Below, in pieces: positions 1 to 9,196 of a stretch of DNA of 64,000 nt. The DNA lies in assembly GCF_026011735.1 (NCBI RefSeq), contig NZ_BRVN01000002.1:310001-374000 (forward strand). Direction: 5' to 3'. Source of the stretch: Dietzia sp. NCCP-2495. GTDB taxonomy: Bacteria; Actinomycetota; Actinomycetes; Mycobacteriales; Mycobacteriaceae. Positions within the stretch are counted from its first letter, which is position 1, and each line of letters starts with the position of its first letter. The notes under the pieces are model-generated. The model saw only the letters and a program-made list of their open reading frames with translations. It was not told the origin of the DNA and did no database searches. Made by a program: the position numbers and the translations under genes.

Positions 1-155
1 ATACTACTGGTCCGTGCGTTCCACGCGGTTCCGGCAGACGGCGCGGGGGCGCATCGGGTGAATTGCCGGACCCGCGGCTTCCAATCTGAGAGCCGTGGTC
101 TACTCTTCTAAGGTGTCCCGGCCATGTGGTCGGAGCCGCTGATCAGGAAGGCGTG

Positions 156-1277
156 ATGGTGGAACAGCGTGCAGGGCGTCGTCGGACGCGCAGGGCAACA
201 CTGGCGATGTCGCTCGCCACATTGGGCTTGCTGTTGTCCGGTTGTAGCCTCCAGACCGACAACAAGTGGTGGAACCAGACGATCAACTTCGGTTTCCCCA
301 CCGGGATCACCCCGGAGGGCACGGCGATCCGTGAGTTCTGGACCGGAACCGCCATCACGTCGCTGATCGTCGGCTTCTTCGTGTGGGGCCTCATCTTCTG
401 GACGATGGCGTTCCATCGCAAGAAGAAGAACGACAATGGTGAGTTCCCGCGGCAGACCGCGTACAACGTGCCGCTCGAGTTGATCTACACGGCCGTTCCG
501 TTCGTGATCATCTCGGTCCTCTTCTACTTCACGGTCATCACCCAGAACAAGGTGCTCGACCTCAAGCCGGAGGACGAGGTCGACGTGCGTGTCGACGTCA
601 CCGCGTTCCAGTGGAACTGGAAGTTCGGCTACAACAAGGTCCAGGTCAACGACCGGATGTACATCGAGGACGGCACCAACGAGGAGGCGACCCGCCAGGC
701 CGAGGAGGCCGGCGTGCTCTCCGACGAGGAGCGCGCGGCCCGCGGTCAGGAGGGCAAGCCCGCCGCCGGTGGTCCGATCCACGGTCGTCTCGCGGAGGAC
801 AAGTCCTACCTGCACTACAACACGATGGAGACCGTCGGTACCTCTGAAGAGGTCCCGGTCCTGGTTCTGCCGACTAACAGCCGTATCGAGTTCCGTCTCG
901 CCTCCGCTGACGTCATCCACTCGTTCTGGATCCCCGAGTTCATCTTCAAGCGGGACGTCATGCCGCAGCCCGGCCGCAACCAGCAGCTGAGCATGTTCCA
1001 GATCGAGGAGATCGAGCGCGAGGGCGCGTTCGTCGGCCGGTGCGCCGAGATGTGCGGCGTCTACCACGCGATGATGAACTTCGAGCTCCGTGCGGTCTCG
1101 CCGGAGGACTTCGAGCGGTACATCCAGTTCCGTCAGGACAACCCGACGGCCAGCAACGCCGAGGCGCTGCAGGAGATCGGCCAGGCGCCGTACGCCACGT
1201 CCACGTCGCCGTTCAAGACGGGTCGAAGCGATACGCGTGACCAGAACAACATCATCGAGACCGCGTCGGGCAACTGA
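156..1277 (+). CDS. ctaC: Cytochrome c oxidase subunit II (aa3 oxidase), lipoprotein
   Basis: Carries the CuA centre that takes electrons from the bc1 complex and passes them to subunit I of the aa3 oxidase in the cell membrane. The 373-residue product has a twin-arginine-rich start and a lipobox ending LLLSGC with the lipidated Cys at about residue 30. Two transmembrane segments follow, then a periplasmic cupredoxin domain. CuA ligands are visible as CAEMCGVYHAMM (about 296-307) with the upstream His in IHSFW (about 255). A charged insertion before the cupredoxin domain (about 180-220) is usual in actinobacteria. The frame opens from a GTG at 126, but AGGAAGG at 145-151 favours the ATG at 156 or GTG at 159. 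A possible -10 (TACTCT) lies at 101-106. Followed by ctaF. Confidence 0.96.
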   Translation: MVEQRAGRRRTRRATLAMSLATLGLLLSGCSLQTDNKWWNQTINFGFPTGITPEGTAIREFWTGTAITSLIVGFFVWGLIFWTMAFHRKKKNDNGEFPRQTAYNVPLELIYTAVPFVIISVLFYFTVITQNKVLDLKPEDEVDVRVDVTAFQWNWKFGYNKVQVNDRMYIEDGTNEEATRQAEEAGVLSDEERAARGQEGKPAAGGPIHGRLAEDKSYLHYNTMETVGTSEEVPVLVLPTNSRIEFRLASADVIHSFWIPEFIFKRDVMPQPGRNQQLSMFQIEEIEREGAFVGRCAEMCGVYHAMMNFELRAVSPEDFERYIQFRQDNPTASNAEALQEIGQAPYATSTSPFKTGRSDTRDQNNIIETASGN

Positions 1278-1314
1278 CGTCTCTCCCGGTATCACGCGAA
1301 GGACTCCATAAGCG

Positions 1315-1731
1315 ATGAACGCAACAGTAAGAATGTTCGACGGACTGGTCATCTTCCTGGCCATCATGGGTGTCGGATACGCTTTCCTCACCGGTAACTC
1401 CCGGACCGGCGTCGAGTGGGTCGGCACCACCTGCTTCATCCTCTCGGCGGGCCTCTGCCTGCTGGTCGGCGGCTACCTGCGCTTCGTGAATCGTCGGATC
1501 AGCACGCTTCCCGAGGACTACGAGGAGGCCGAGGTCTCTGACGGCGCCGGCGAGCTGGGCTTCTTCAGCCCGCACAGCCTCTGGCCGCTGCTCATGGCAT
1601 TCTCGATCTTCCTCATCGGTTTCGGTGCGGCGTTCTGGAACTGGTGGGTGCTCATCGGCGCGGCCACGTTCCTGATCATCACCACCTGTGGTCTGGTCTT
1701 CGAGTACCACTGGGGTCGCGAGAAGCACTGA
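1315..1731 (+). CDS. ctaF: Cytochrome c oxidase subunit IV
   Basis: Small accessory membrane subunit of the actinobacterial aa3 oxidase. The 138-residue protein shows four hydrophobic segments (about 8-26, 33-52, 88-105, 110-130) with a short acidic linker, as in the family. It starts 37 nt after ctaC and is almost certainly cotranscribed with it. A hairpin terminator follows at 1757-1792. Subunit I (ctaD) is not in this window, which is normal because it is usually encoded elsewhere. Confidence 0.92.
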   Translation: MNATVRMFDGLVIFLAIMGVGYAFLTGNSRTGVEWVGTTCFILSAGLCLLVGGYLRFVNRRISTLPEDYEEAEVSDGAGELGFFSPHSLWPLLMAFSIFLIGFGAAFWNWWVLIGAATFLIITTCGLVFEYHWGREKH

Positions 1732-1756
1732 CGCGCTCCGACACCTGCAGCTTCCC

Positions 1757-1792
1757 GAGAACCCCCGCCGCCCACCGCGCCGGGGGTTTCTC
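1757..1792 (+). terminator. Terminator after ctaCF
   Basis: Inverted repeat with arms GAGAACCCCCG (1757-1767) and CGGGGGTTTCTC (1781-1792), a near-perfect stem with a one-base bulge. It sits 26 nt after the ctaF stop and ends in a short T-rich stretch. Confidence 0.75.
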
Positions 1793-1897
1793 GCATCACC
1801 AGACTGCGGGGGTTATCGCATCGCCGGACCAGGGACGGGGGAGATGCTGGAGAACCCTCTTGTCCGATGCGGGGATCGCCACTGCCCGGGCGAACGA

Positions 1898-1933
1898 CGG
1901 GGCCCCGCCTGCAGTGGTGCAGGCGGGGCCCCG
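1898..1933 (-). terminator. Terminator after the fadE-type gene
   Basis: Perfect 16-bp stem (1898-1913 with 1918-1933) around the loop GTGG, just beyond the stop of the minus-strand acyl-CoA dehydrogenase. It has no U-tract, as is common in high-GC actinobacteria. Together with 1757-1792 it insulates two converging units. Confidence 0.75.
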
Positions 1934-1966
1934 AGCTGGCCGGTGCGCTACCGGCGGCTGACGGAC

Positions 1967-3124
1967 CTACAGGCCCATGTCCTTGGCGATGATGGACTTC
2001 ATGACCTCGTTGGTGCCGCCGTAGATGCGGTTGACCCGGTTGTCCGAGTACAGGCGGGCGATCGGGTACTCGTTGATGAAGCCGTAGCCACCGTGGAGCT
2101 GCAGGCAGCGGTCGATGACCTCCGCGGCGACCTCGGTGCAGAACAGCTTGGCGGACGCCGCCTCGGCGGGACTGAGCTCGCCGGCGTCCAGCGCCTCGAG
2201 GGAGCGGTCGGCGACGGCCTGGGCGGCGTCGACCTTGGCCTGGCAGGCCGCGAGCTCGAACTTGGTGTTCTGGAACGAGGCGACGGTCTTGCCGAACACC
2301 TCGCGCTGCTGGACGTAGTCCTTGGCGAACTGCACGGCCGCGGCGGCCTGTCCGTATGCGCCGTAGGCGATGCCCCAGCGCTCCGACGGCAGGTTCTGCC
2401 CGAGGTAGCTGAACCCCCGGTTCTCGTCGCCGAGCAGGTCTTCGACCGGGACCTTGACGTCGGTGAAGGACAGTTCCGCGGTGTCGGAGGTCTTGAGTCC
2501 CACCTTGTCGAGCTTGCGGCCGACCTCGTAGCCCTCCAGTGACGTCTGGACCGCGAGCAGGGAGATGCCGAAGCGCCGATCGTCCTCGCGCTGCGGTGCG
2601 GTGCGGGCGCAGACGATCACGCGGTCGGCGTGCACACCGCCGGTGATGAACGTCTTGGACCCGTTGAGGACGTAGTGAGTTCCGTCCTCGGAGAGCTTGG
2701 CGGTGGTCTTCATTCCCGCCAGGTCCGAGCCGGTACCGGGCTCGGTCATGGCGATCGCCCACATCTCCTCGCCGGAGACGAACTTGGGGAAGTAGCGCTG
2801 CTTCTGCTCGTCGGTGGCGAGCATCTTCAGGTACGGGAGACAGAGGGAGACGTGGACGTTGGAGCCACCGAACGTCACGCCCGCGCGGGTGAGTTCCTCG
2901 ATCTGAATGGCCTCGAACTTGTGGGAGTCGAGCCCGGCGCCGCCGTACTCCTCGTCGACGCTGATCCCGAACAGTCCCAGGTCGGCGAGCTTGTAGTAGA
3001 ACTCGCGGGGGACGAGTCCCGCCTCGTACCAGTCCTCGTAGTGCGGTGTCACCTCGGACTCGATGAAGGAGCGAAGGGTCTGGCGGAAGGCTTCGTGGTC
3101 GTCGTCGAACACAGTGCGGCGCAA
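1967..3124 (-). CDS. Acyl-CoA dehydrogenase (FadE family)
   Basis: FAD-dependent alpha,beta-dehydrogenation of an acyl-CoA, the first step of beta-oxidation. The 385-residue length is typical of the family. FAD-binding motifs of the middle domain are visible (MTEPGTGSDLAGMKTTA, about 130-146). The C-terminal IYGGTNEVMK carries the conserved glutamate position. The frame is open to 3226, but AAAGG followed 7 nt later by TTG at 3124 gives the family-length start. It is divergent from a ketosteroid-dehydrogenase-like gene across a KstR-type operator, so a steroid or side-chain acyl-CoA substrate is possible. Substrate cannot be told from sequence. A GATAAT-like -10 lies at 3224-3229 (minus strand). 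Confidence 0.9.
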   Translation of the reverse strand: MRRTVFDDDHEAFRQTLRSFIESEVTPHYEDWYEAGLVPREFYYKLADLGLFGISVDEEYGGAGLDSHKFEAIQIEELTRAGVTFGGSNVHVSLCLPYLKMLATDEQKQRYFPKFVSGEEMWAIAMTEPGTGSDLAGMKTTAKLSEDGTHYVLNGSKTFITGGVHADRVIVCARTAPQREDDRRFGISLLAVQTSLEGYEVGRKLDKVGLKTSDTAELSFTDVKVPVEDLLGDENRGFSYLGQNLPSERWGIAYGAYGQAAAAVQFAKDYVQQREVFGKTVASFQNTKFELAACQAKVDAAQAVADRSLEALDAGELSPAEAASAKLFCTEVAAEVIDRCLQLHGGYGFINEYPIARLYSDNRVNRIYGGTNEVMKSIIAKDMGL

Positions 3125-3263
3125 AGGACTGCCTTTCGGGTGGTCGTCCTGTGGACTGTCGAGGTGACACAGGACGGAAATTGAACGTGCGTCTGCCTCT
3201 GCGATCGTACTAGGAGTGCAGTCCATTATCGCGGAGTCGCCGGTCCTTGTCGCAGTCGAAATG

Positions 3264-3277
3264 TGGAACGTGTTCTA
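3264..3277. promoter_or_regulatory. KstR-type operator
   Basis: TGGAACGTGTTCTA fits the palindromic consensus TNNAACNNGTTNNA of KstR, the TetR-family repressor of cholesterol catabolism in mycobacteria and rhodococci, at every defined base. It lies between the divergent acyl-CoA dehydrogenase and KstD-like genes. Seen: the motif. Inferred: binding by a KstR orthologue. Confidence 0.7.
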
Positions 3278-3301
3278 CTTAGGTACGCCGGTGGCTAGGC
3301 T
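3273..3301 (+). promoter_or_regulatory. Putative promoter of the kstD-like gene
   Basis: -10 hexamer TAGGCT at 3296-3301 with a weak -35 TTCTAC at 3273-3278, spacing 17. The -35 overlaps the KstR-type box, so repressor binding would block polymerase. Confidence 0.45.
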
Positions 3302-3377
3302 GGCGAACAGAGTTACGGCGCCGATACCCACAGCGGCAGGCGCCCGTGGATGACCGATGACCAGTGAGGATACAACC

Positions 3378-4943
3378 GTGCTGCAGGACAAGACATTCGA
3401 CGCCGAGTTCGACGTAGTGGTGGTGGGCTCGGGAGTGGCCGCGATGTTCGGCGCCGCCGTCGCGGCACGTCGCGGCTTGTCGACCTGTCTGGTGGAGAAA
3501 ACCGACCGGTTCGGCGGGACCTCCGCCTACTCGGGCGGCGCCGTGTGGCTGCCCGGTAACTCGGTCCTCACCGACGGGGGCCTCGAGGACTCCGTCGAGC
3601 GGGGCAGGGAGTACTTCAGGTCGGTCGTGGGGAACCGCACCGATCTGCTGGTCCAGGACGCGTTCCTCAACACCGGACCCACCGTCGTGGACTACCTGAA
3701 AGACGAGCTCGGGATCCCCATGCGGTTCCAGGCGTTCCCGGACTATTTCGACGCCCCGGGCCGGCAGGACGTCGGGCGCAGCATCTATCCCAAGCCGGTC
3801 AAGGGGGAGGAGATCGGCGAGCGGGCCCGCGACATCCGCCCGCCGGTGCCCGTGGACCAGTTCGGTGCGCCGGAGGACAACTCCCGTCTGGAGGGTGGCC
3901 GTGCCTGGATCGCCCGCCTGGTGCTGGCCCTCGACGCCATGGACAACGCAGAACTCCGCTTGAACAGCGGTGTGAGCGACCTGGTCACCGACGAGGACGG
4001 GCGGGCCGTCGGCGTCGTCGTCGTCGAGGGTGGGCAACGACGCACCCTCGGGGCGCGACGGGGCGTCCTCGTCGCGGCGGGGGGCTTCGAACGGTCGGCA
4101 GAGCTCCGTGACGAGCTGCAGCAGATGCCGACGGCCGACTGGTCGTCCTCGCACCCAGACACCGGCTCGTCGGACGTGGTTCGCATGTTCGAGGCCGTGG
4201 GGGCCAAACTCGACCTCCTCGACCAGTCCTGGTGGTGCCCCGCGACCCTGTTCCCGAACGGGCACGCGGCGTTCACGTTGGGCTTCCGCTCCGGCATCAT
4301 CGTCGACAGCGGGGGAGAGCGGTTCGCCAACGAACTCCTGCCGTACGACCAGATGGGACGCCAGCTGCGCGCTCGCATGCAGGCGGGCGCCGGCCACGAC
4401 TTTTGGTTCGTGTTCGACGACGCCGAGGGCGGCGGATTCCCCGCGATCTGTATCCCGGCCCCGGATGCCGACGAGCACCGCGAGGCGGGGCTGTGGCACA
4501 CGGCGGGCAGTGTCGAGGAACTGGCAGAGGCCATCGGGGTCGACCCGGCAGCGCTGCGCGGCAGTGTGGACCGGTTCAACGGATTCGCCGCCAAGGGCGA
4601 GGACACGGATTTCCACCGCGGTGAGGACCCGTACGGGCGCTTCTTCCTGGGTGCCACCACAGCGCAGCAGTGCCTGCAGCCCATCGGCGGGGAGCGCCTC
4701 CACGCGGTCCGCCTGGTACTCGGGGACCTGGGCACCAAGGGCGGTGCGGTGATCGATGTCAACGGCCGTGTGGTGGGCACGAACGGCCATCCGATCCCGG
4801 GTCTGTACGCCGCCGGAAACTCTTCCGCCTCGGTCTCGGGCGAGGTCTACCCCGGGCCGGGCACGCCGCTGGGTTCAGGAATGTCGATGGCATTCCGTGC
4901 GGTGGCCGACATGGCGGGCGAGCCGCTGCCCGTCGAGCTCTAG
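3378..4943 (+). CDS. 3-Ketosteroid delta1-dehydrogenase-like flavoprotein
   Basis: Member of the FAD-binding_2 / KstD family, whose enzymes introduce the 1,2 double bond in ring A of 3-ketosteroids. The 521-residue protein has an N-terminal dinucleotide fold (VVVVGSGVAA, about 13-22), the family block TSAYSGGAVWLPGN, and the C-terminal EVYPGPGTPLGSG (Tyr about 491, Gly about 495), which matches the catalytic Tyr/Gly motif of KstD. An ATG at 3357 is in frame, but AGTGAGGA at 3363-3370 fits GTG 3378 better (7-nt spacing). The upstream KstR-type operator supports a steroid role. Other FAD-binding_2 enzymes (fumarate reductase-like) cannot be excluded. Confidence 0.82.
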   Translation: MLQDKTFDAEFDVVVVGSGVAAMFGAAVAARRGLSTCLVEKTDRFGGTSAYSGGAVWLPGNSVLTDGGLEDSVERGREYFRSVVGNRTDLLVQDAFLNTGPTVVDYLKDELGIPMRFQAFPDYFDAPGRQDVGRSIYPKPVKGEEIGERARDIRPPVPVDQFGAPEDNSRLEGGRAWIARLVLALDAMDNAELRLNSGVSDLVTDEDGRAVGVVVVEGGQRRTLGARRGVLVAAGGFERSAELRDELQQMPTADWSSSHPDTGSSDVVRMFEAVGAKLDLLDQSWWCPATLFPNGHAAFTLGFRSGIIVDSGGERFANELLPYDQMGRQLRARMQAGAGHDFWFVFDDAEGGGFPAICIPAPDADEHREAGLWHTAGSVEELAEAIGVDPAALRGSVDRFNGFAAKGEDTDFHRGEDPYGRFFLGATTAQQCLQPIGGERLHAVRLVLGDLGTKGGAVIDVNGRVVGTNGHPIPGLYAAGNSSASVSGEVYPGPGTPLGSGMSMAFRAVADMAGEPLPVEL

Positions 4944-5000
4944 ACGGCGTCCGGGTCTGCGTCCGGCTCCTCGTCCCTGTACGCGCCTGTGTCCGCGCCC

Positions 5001-5030
5001 GCGCCCGCGGCGTTCGCGCCCGCGGCGTTC
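5001..5030. repeat. 15-bp direct repeat, two copies
   Basis: GCGCCCGCGGCGTTC occurs twice head to tail (5001-5015, 5016-5030) in the short gap between converging genes. It touches the stop of the minus-strand helicase and probably arose by replication slippage. Confidence 0.6.
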
Positions 5031-7485
5031 ACACCCCGTCACTGTCCCTGCCTCGGGCCCAGTCCAGGAAGTCGGCCACCGTCAGGATCGGCTTCCCCCA
5101 CGTCAGCGCGTTGCGCGCCTTGGTCGACTGGGTCCCCGGCTCGGCCACGACCAGCACGTCGCAGCGCGACCTCGTGACGGTCGAGACCGGCTCGAGCCCG
5201 TGGCGAACCGCGACAGCCTCCATGTCCTGACGGGAGAGCACCTCACCCCGGTCGTCCAGGGCGCTACCGGTGAAACACAAGCGGGTACCTGCGGTGAGGA
5301 CCGCCCTTGCCTCAGTGCGGGCGGTCGGTCGCAGTCCCCTGGTCAGGTCCGCGCCGAGCAGGTCCCCGGCCGCCTCCAGTCGGGCCAGGACGGCATCGGT
5401 GAGCGGCACACGCGCGGCGGCCGACCGGAGTTGCTCGGCGACCAGCGCCCGCGCGCCCACGTGGAGCTCACGATCCCCCGCGGTGAGCTCCACCGGCGGC
5501 GAGCTGCCCTGACCCCGGGGCAGACCGAGCAGAGCCGCGCCCACCTCCGCGCTGACCTCCACCATGGCGGACAGCTGGGGGAGAGCTGGGTTCCACGGAG
5601 TGCTGTGCCCCTGGTCACGGCTCAGGAGATACCCGATCTCGCCGTCGTCGACCAGGTCGGCGTCGAACTCCCCGGCCGCTCCGTCCGGGGGCCACAGGCG
5701 TGAATGAGCGGCAAGCGCCGACCGGGCCCGGGTGAGCGCGGACGCAGACCGGCTCCGGGCCCGCTCGCCGGGGATGAGGTGCGGCGAGGAGAGATCCACC
5801 CCGTGTGGCACAGGCGTGGCACTGCCGAGTCTCCTGAGCTCGTGTTCGATCTGCCCGAGCGTCTGCTCCACTCCCACTCCGACCGGCGTGTGGCCGTCCA
5901 GAAGGGGCGCGAGGATCGCCCACGCCTCGAGGAGTGTGGGTGCGAGCGCGACATCGGAGGCGGAGATCCCGTAGTCGGACCGGGCCGCGGCAAGGTCTCG
6001 CCGGGGGTTGATGAGCGTGGAGACCGCTGTTCCGTCGGCGAACGCCACCGCCAGCTCGACTGGGCGCGGTCGTGACCGTGTGCTCTCGTCCCCGACGGTG
6101 AGGACGGCGATGGCGCAGTACCGTCGCTTCCGGCCGTCGAGGTCAGCGGAGCGGAGGAAGCGGGTGATCCGCCGGTCGGTCACAAGGTCGCGGGCGGTGA
6201 CGGGGCGGGTGAGCACCAGGCCGGCGAGGGAACGGCACCTGCTCAGCGCCACGTACAGCTGACCGGCCGCGAACGTCCCGCCGCCGAGATCCACGACGAG
6301 CCTGTCGAGGGTCTGTCCCTGGCTCTTGTGGATCGTGATGGCCCAGGCCAGGGCGAGAGGGAACTGGGTGTAGGTGCCGATCACCTCGTGTCGGACCCCG
6401 TCGCCCGAGGCGACAGGGCGGGTGATGTCCCAGGTGTGGGGCTCGACCTCGACAACGTCACCGCCGGTGAATCCGACGACGACGACAGGGCCCCGCTCGC
6501 GCAGGCCGTCGCGGTGTCCGTGTGTGACGTCCAATACCTGTCCGATGGTCCCGTTCACCCACCGGTCGTGCGGGTCGTTGGTCAGCATCATGATCTGGGC
6601 ACCGATCTTGATGCTGACCATCTCGGAGGCCGGCGGTTCGAACTCCGCGAACTCACCGGTGACCGAGGCCTCCAGTGACAGCGCCGCACCCGGGAGGCGT
6701 TCCAGGCGGCGGTTGTTGTGCGCGGTGGCCCTCCGATTGGTCGTGGTGAGGGTCAGCCAGAACTCGTCGTCCGGGGGAGTGAAGTCGGGGTCGGTGCGCT
6801 CGTTGAGTCTCTCGCGTGCGTGCCCGACGAGGACGCCCTCGCGGAGAGAGTTGAGGATTCGGGTCAGTTCGGGATCTCCCGATTGGCGGAACACGTGGGT
6901 GAGGTCGACGGTGGGGAAGTACTCGGGGCTGAAGTGGTGTGCGGAGAAGAAGTACGGGGTGTCGTACAGGCGGCCGAACCAGGCCCTGTCGCTCGTGGTC
7001 ACGACCGGCGGCAGCTGGTAGAGGTCACCCACCAGGACGAGCTGCACGCCTCCGAACGGCAGTGTCGGGTCGGGGCCGAATCGCTCCAGTGCGACCACGA
7101 TCATGTCGAACACGTCGGCCCGGATCATCGACACCTCGTCGAGAACGAGGGTCCGGACCCGTGAGAGTGCTCCGGCGAAGCGTCCGGGGCGGTACTCCGT
7201 GCTCCGGACATGGTCGACCGTGTGGCCGGGGCGGAAGCCGAACAGGCGGTGGATGGTGTAGCCGCCCACGTTGAGCGCGGCGATTCCCGTGGGTGCGGCG
7301 ACGAGTGTCGCGTGCTGCGTCTCGTCGAGGAAGTGCCGGATGAGAGTCGACTTGCCCGTTCCGGCCTTCCCTGTGAGGAACAGGTCGTGCCCTCCGTGGA
7401 GAAGAGCGAGTGCGTGTCGGAGCTCGTCGGTGAGGATGACCGGCTGCGTGTCGTCGGCCCCGGCGCGTGGATCATGCGGGGTCAT
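5029..7485 (-). CDS. PIF1-like helicase with degenerate exonuclease-like and BRCT domains
   Basis: 818 residues. Residues 1-430 form a superfamily 1B helicase of the PIF1/RecD-like type: Walker A GKAGTGKST (39-47), Walker B LVLDEVSM (about 110-118), motif III LVLVGDLYQLPP, and motifs V/VI in TIHKSQGQTLDRL and LYVALSRC. Residues about 455-560 resemble a DnaQ-type (DEDDh) exonuclease fold (GIS..DV..APTLLEAW), but the first catalytic DxE is absent. Residues about 735-812 read as a BRCT domain starting LCFTGSALDDRGEVLS. The frame is open to 7731; the ATG at 7485 gives the natural N terminus. It lies 88 nt downstream of qcrB behind a hairpin, so it is probably a separate unit. Role inferred: DNA unwinding in repair or replication. 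Confidence 0.85.
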   Translation of the reverse strand: MTPHDPRAGADDTQPVILTDELRHALALLHGGHDLFLTGKAGTGKSTLIRHFLDETQHATLVAAPTGIAALNVGGYTIHRLFGFRPGHTVDHVRSTEYRPGRFAGALSRVRTLVLDEVSMIRADVFDMIVVALERFGPDPTLPFGGVQLVLVGDLYQLPPVVTTSDRAWFGRLYDTPYFFSAHHFSPEYFPTVDLTHVFRQSGDPELTRILNSLREGVLVGHARERLNERTDPDFTPPDDEFWLTLTTTNRRATAHNNRRLERLPGAALSLEASVTGEFAEFEPPASEMVSIKIGAQIMMLTNDPHDRWVNGTIGQVLDVTHGHRDGLRERGPVVVVGFTGGDVVEVEPHTWDITRPVASGDGVRHEVIGTYTQFPLALAWAITIHKSQGQTLDRLVVDLGGGTFAAGQLYVALSRCRSLAGLVLTRPVTARDLVTDRRITRFLRSADLDGRKRRYCAIAVLTVGDESTRSRPRPVELAVAFADGTAVSTLINPRRDLAAARSDYGISASDVALAPTLLEAWAILAPLLDGHTPVGVGVEQTLGQIEHELRRLGSATPVPHGVDLSSPHLIPGERARSRSASALTRARSALAAHSRLWPPDGAAGEFDADLVDDGEIGYLLSRDQGHSTPWNPALPQLSAMVEVSAEVGAALLGLPRGQGSSPPVELTAGDRELHVGARALVAEQLRSAAARVPLTDAVLARLEAAGDLLGADLTRGLRPTARTEARAVLTAGTRLCFTGSALDDRGEVLSRQDMEAVAVRHGLEPVSTVTRSRCDVLVVAEPGTQSTKARNALTWGKPILTVADFLDWARGRDSDGV

Positions 7486-7520
7486 GACGCTCCTGTCGGG
7501 GAGGTGCGGGGAAGAAGACT

Positions 7521-7554
7521 GCGGGCCGGACCTCCGAGTGGAGATCCGGCCCGC
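7521..7554 (-). terminator. Terminator after qcrB
   Basis: Stem GCGGGCCGGA (7521-7530) with TCCGGCCCGC (7545-7554), extended by inner CTCC/GGAG. It lies 20 nt after the qcrB stop on the minus strand. Confidence 0.75.
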
Positions 7555-7573
7555 GGCCTGCGTGCTGGTGGGA

Positions 7574-9196
7574 TCAGTGCTCGCCGCCCCGGCGGGAACG
7601 GTTCTCCTCCTGCAGCGTGGTGAGCATGTGATGCTCGCGCTCGTGCTTGTCGTGGCTCGCCTTGTCGAGCAGCGTCGCCTCGTCGGCCGGGTCGGCCGAG
7701 AGCGCGCCGTGCGGCGGGCGACCGGCGGCACCGAGCTGGTTCATCTTGCTGGGCACCTTCGCGCCGGCATACTCGAGCGGGACGGCGTGTCCGTGCTCGT
7801 CGACCTCGCCGAGCGGCTGGTGGACCTCGATGAACTCGCCCTGCGGCATCCGCATGATGATGCCGGTCTCGATCCCGTGCTCCAGCACCTCGCGGTCGGC
7901 ACGCTGCAGACCCAGGCAGATGCGGTACACCGAGAAGTAGACCAGCGGCGGCAGCAGGATCAGCCCGATTCGGCCGGCCCACGTGGTGGCGTTCAGCGAG
8001 ATGTCGAAGTGGTACGCGATGAGGTCGTTGGAACCCATCAGGACCAGGATCACGTAGAACGTGATGGCCATCATTCCGGCGGCGGTGCGCACCGGCACGT
8101 CACGAGGACGCTGCAGCAGGTTGTGGTGCGCGGTGTCGCCCGAGAACTTGGCCTCGAGCCACGGGTAGGCGAACATCAGGGCGACCATGCCGCCGAGCAT
8201 CACGGCGACCCAGACCACGGCGGGCACGGTGTACGGCCCGAGGTAGAGCTCCCAGGCCGGCATCACACGGGCGCCGCCCTCAGTCCAGAGCATGTACCAG
8301 TCAGGCTGCGAACCAGCCGAGATGTGAGACGGGTTGTACGGTCCCAGGTTCCATATCGCGTTGATCGTGAACAGGCCCGAGAACAGCATGATGATGCCGA
8401 CCGTGATGGCGCCGAAGGCGATCGACTTGACCGCGAACACCGGGAGGATGCGGACACCGACGACGTTGTTCTCGGTACGACCGGCGCCCGGGAACTGGGT
8501 GTGCTTCTGGTACCAGACCAGCGCGAGGTGCGCGGCGATGAGAGCCAGGATGATCGCCGGGATCAGCAGCACGTGCAGCACGTAGAAGCGCGGGATCATG
8601 ATCATGCCGGGGAAGTCGCCGCCGAAGATCAGCCAGTGCATCCAGGTGCCGACGACCGGGAGTCCGACGATGATGCCCGAGGTGATCCGAAGGCCGGTGC
8701 CGGACAGGAGGTCGTCCGGGAGGCCGTAGCCGAGGAAGCCCTCGACGATGCCCAGGAGCAGCAGCACACAGCCGATGACCCAGTTGGCCTCACGCGGACG
8801 CCGGAACGCGCCGGTGAAGAAGATCCGGAGCATGTGGACGACCATCGAGGCCACGAACAGCAGGGCCGCCCAGTGGTGGATCTGCCGGACGAAGAGTCCG
8901 CCGCGGACCTCGAATGAGATCTCCAGCGCGGTGTCGTAGGCGCGCGACATCTCGACGCCGTTGAGTGGCGCGTACGCACCCTGGTAGATCACCTTCGACA
9001 TGGAGGGGTCGAAGAACAGGGTGAGGTAGACACCCGAGATCAGCAGGATGATGAAGCTGTACAGGGCGATCTCGCCCAGGAGGAAGGACCAGTGCGTCGG
9101 GAAGACCTTGTTGATCTGCCGGCGCATGCCCTTGGCCATGGTGTATCGCGAGTCGAGGTTGTTGCCGACGGTCGCGAGGTGGTTGTTGTTACTCAT
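7574..9196 (-). CDS. qcrB: Cytochrome b subunit of the bc1 complex
   Basis: Membrane core of menaquinol:cytochrome c oxidoreductase, which forms a supercomplex with aa3 oxidase in actinobacteria. The 540-residue protein has the two haem-binding helices with paired histidines ([19 protein letters not shown] and FYVLHVLL...[12 protein letters not shown]). The Qo-site motif appears as PDWY (in SQPDWYMLW) in place of the classical PEWY, as is usual in actinobacteria. A long hydrophilic C-terminal tail follows the helices. The start ATG overlaps the qcrA stop by 4 nt (ATGA), so translation is coupled. It is last in the ctaE-qcrCAB operon. Confidence 0.97.
   Translation of the reverse strand: MSNNNHLATVGNNLDSRYTMAKGMRRQINKVFPTHWSFLLGEIALYSFIILLISGVYLTLFFDPSMSKVIYQGAYAPLNGVEMSRAYDTALEISFEVRGGLFVRQIHHWAALLFVASMVVHMLRIFFTGAFRRPREANWVIGCVLLLLGIVEGFLGYGLPDDLLSGTGLRITSGIIVGLPVVGTWMHWLIFGGDFPGMIMIPRFYVLHVLLIPAIILALIAAHLALVWYQKHTQFPGAGRTENNVVGVRILPVFAVKSIAFGAITVGIIMLFSGLFTINAIWNLGPYNPSHISAGSQPDWYMLWTEGGARVMPAWELYLGPYTVPAVVWVAVMLGGMVALMFAYPWLEAKFSGDTAHHNLLQRPRDVPVRTAAGMMAITFYVILVLMGSNDLIAYHFDISLNATTWAGRIGLILLPPLVYFSVYRICLGLQRADREVLEHGIETGIIMRMPQGEFIEVHQPLGEVDEHGHAVPLEYAGAKVPSKMNQLGAAGRPPHGALSADPADEATLLDKASHDKHEREHHMLTTLQEENRSRRGGEH

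Noticed and set aside
7271-8917. 548-codon plus-strand open frame across qcrB
   Set aside because: Composition (His, Asp, Val, Gln rich) is that of an antisense shadow; qcrB is certain.
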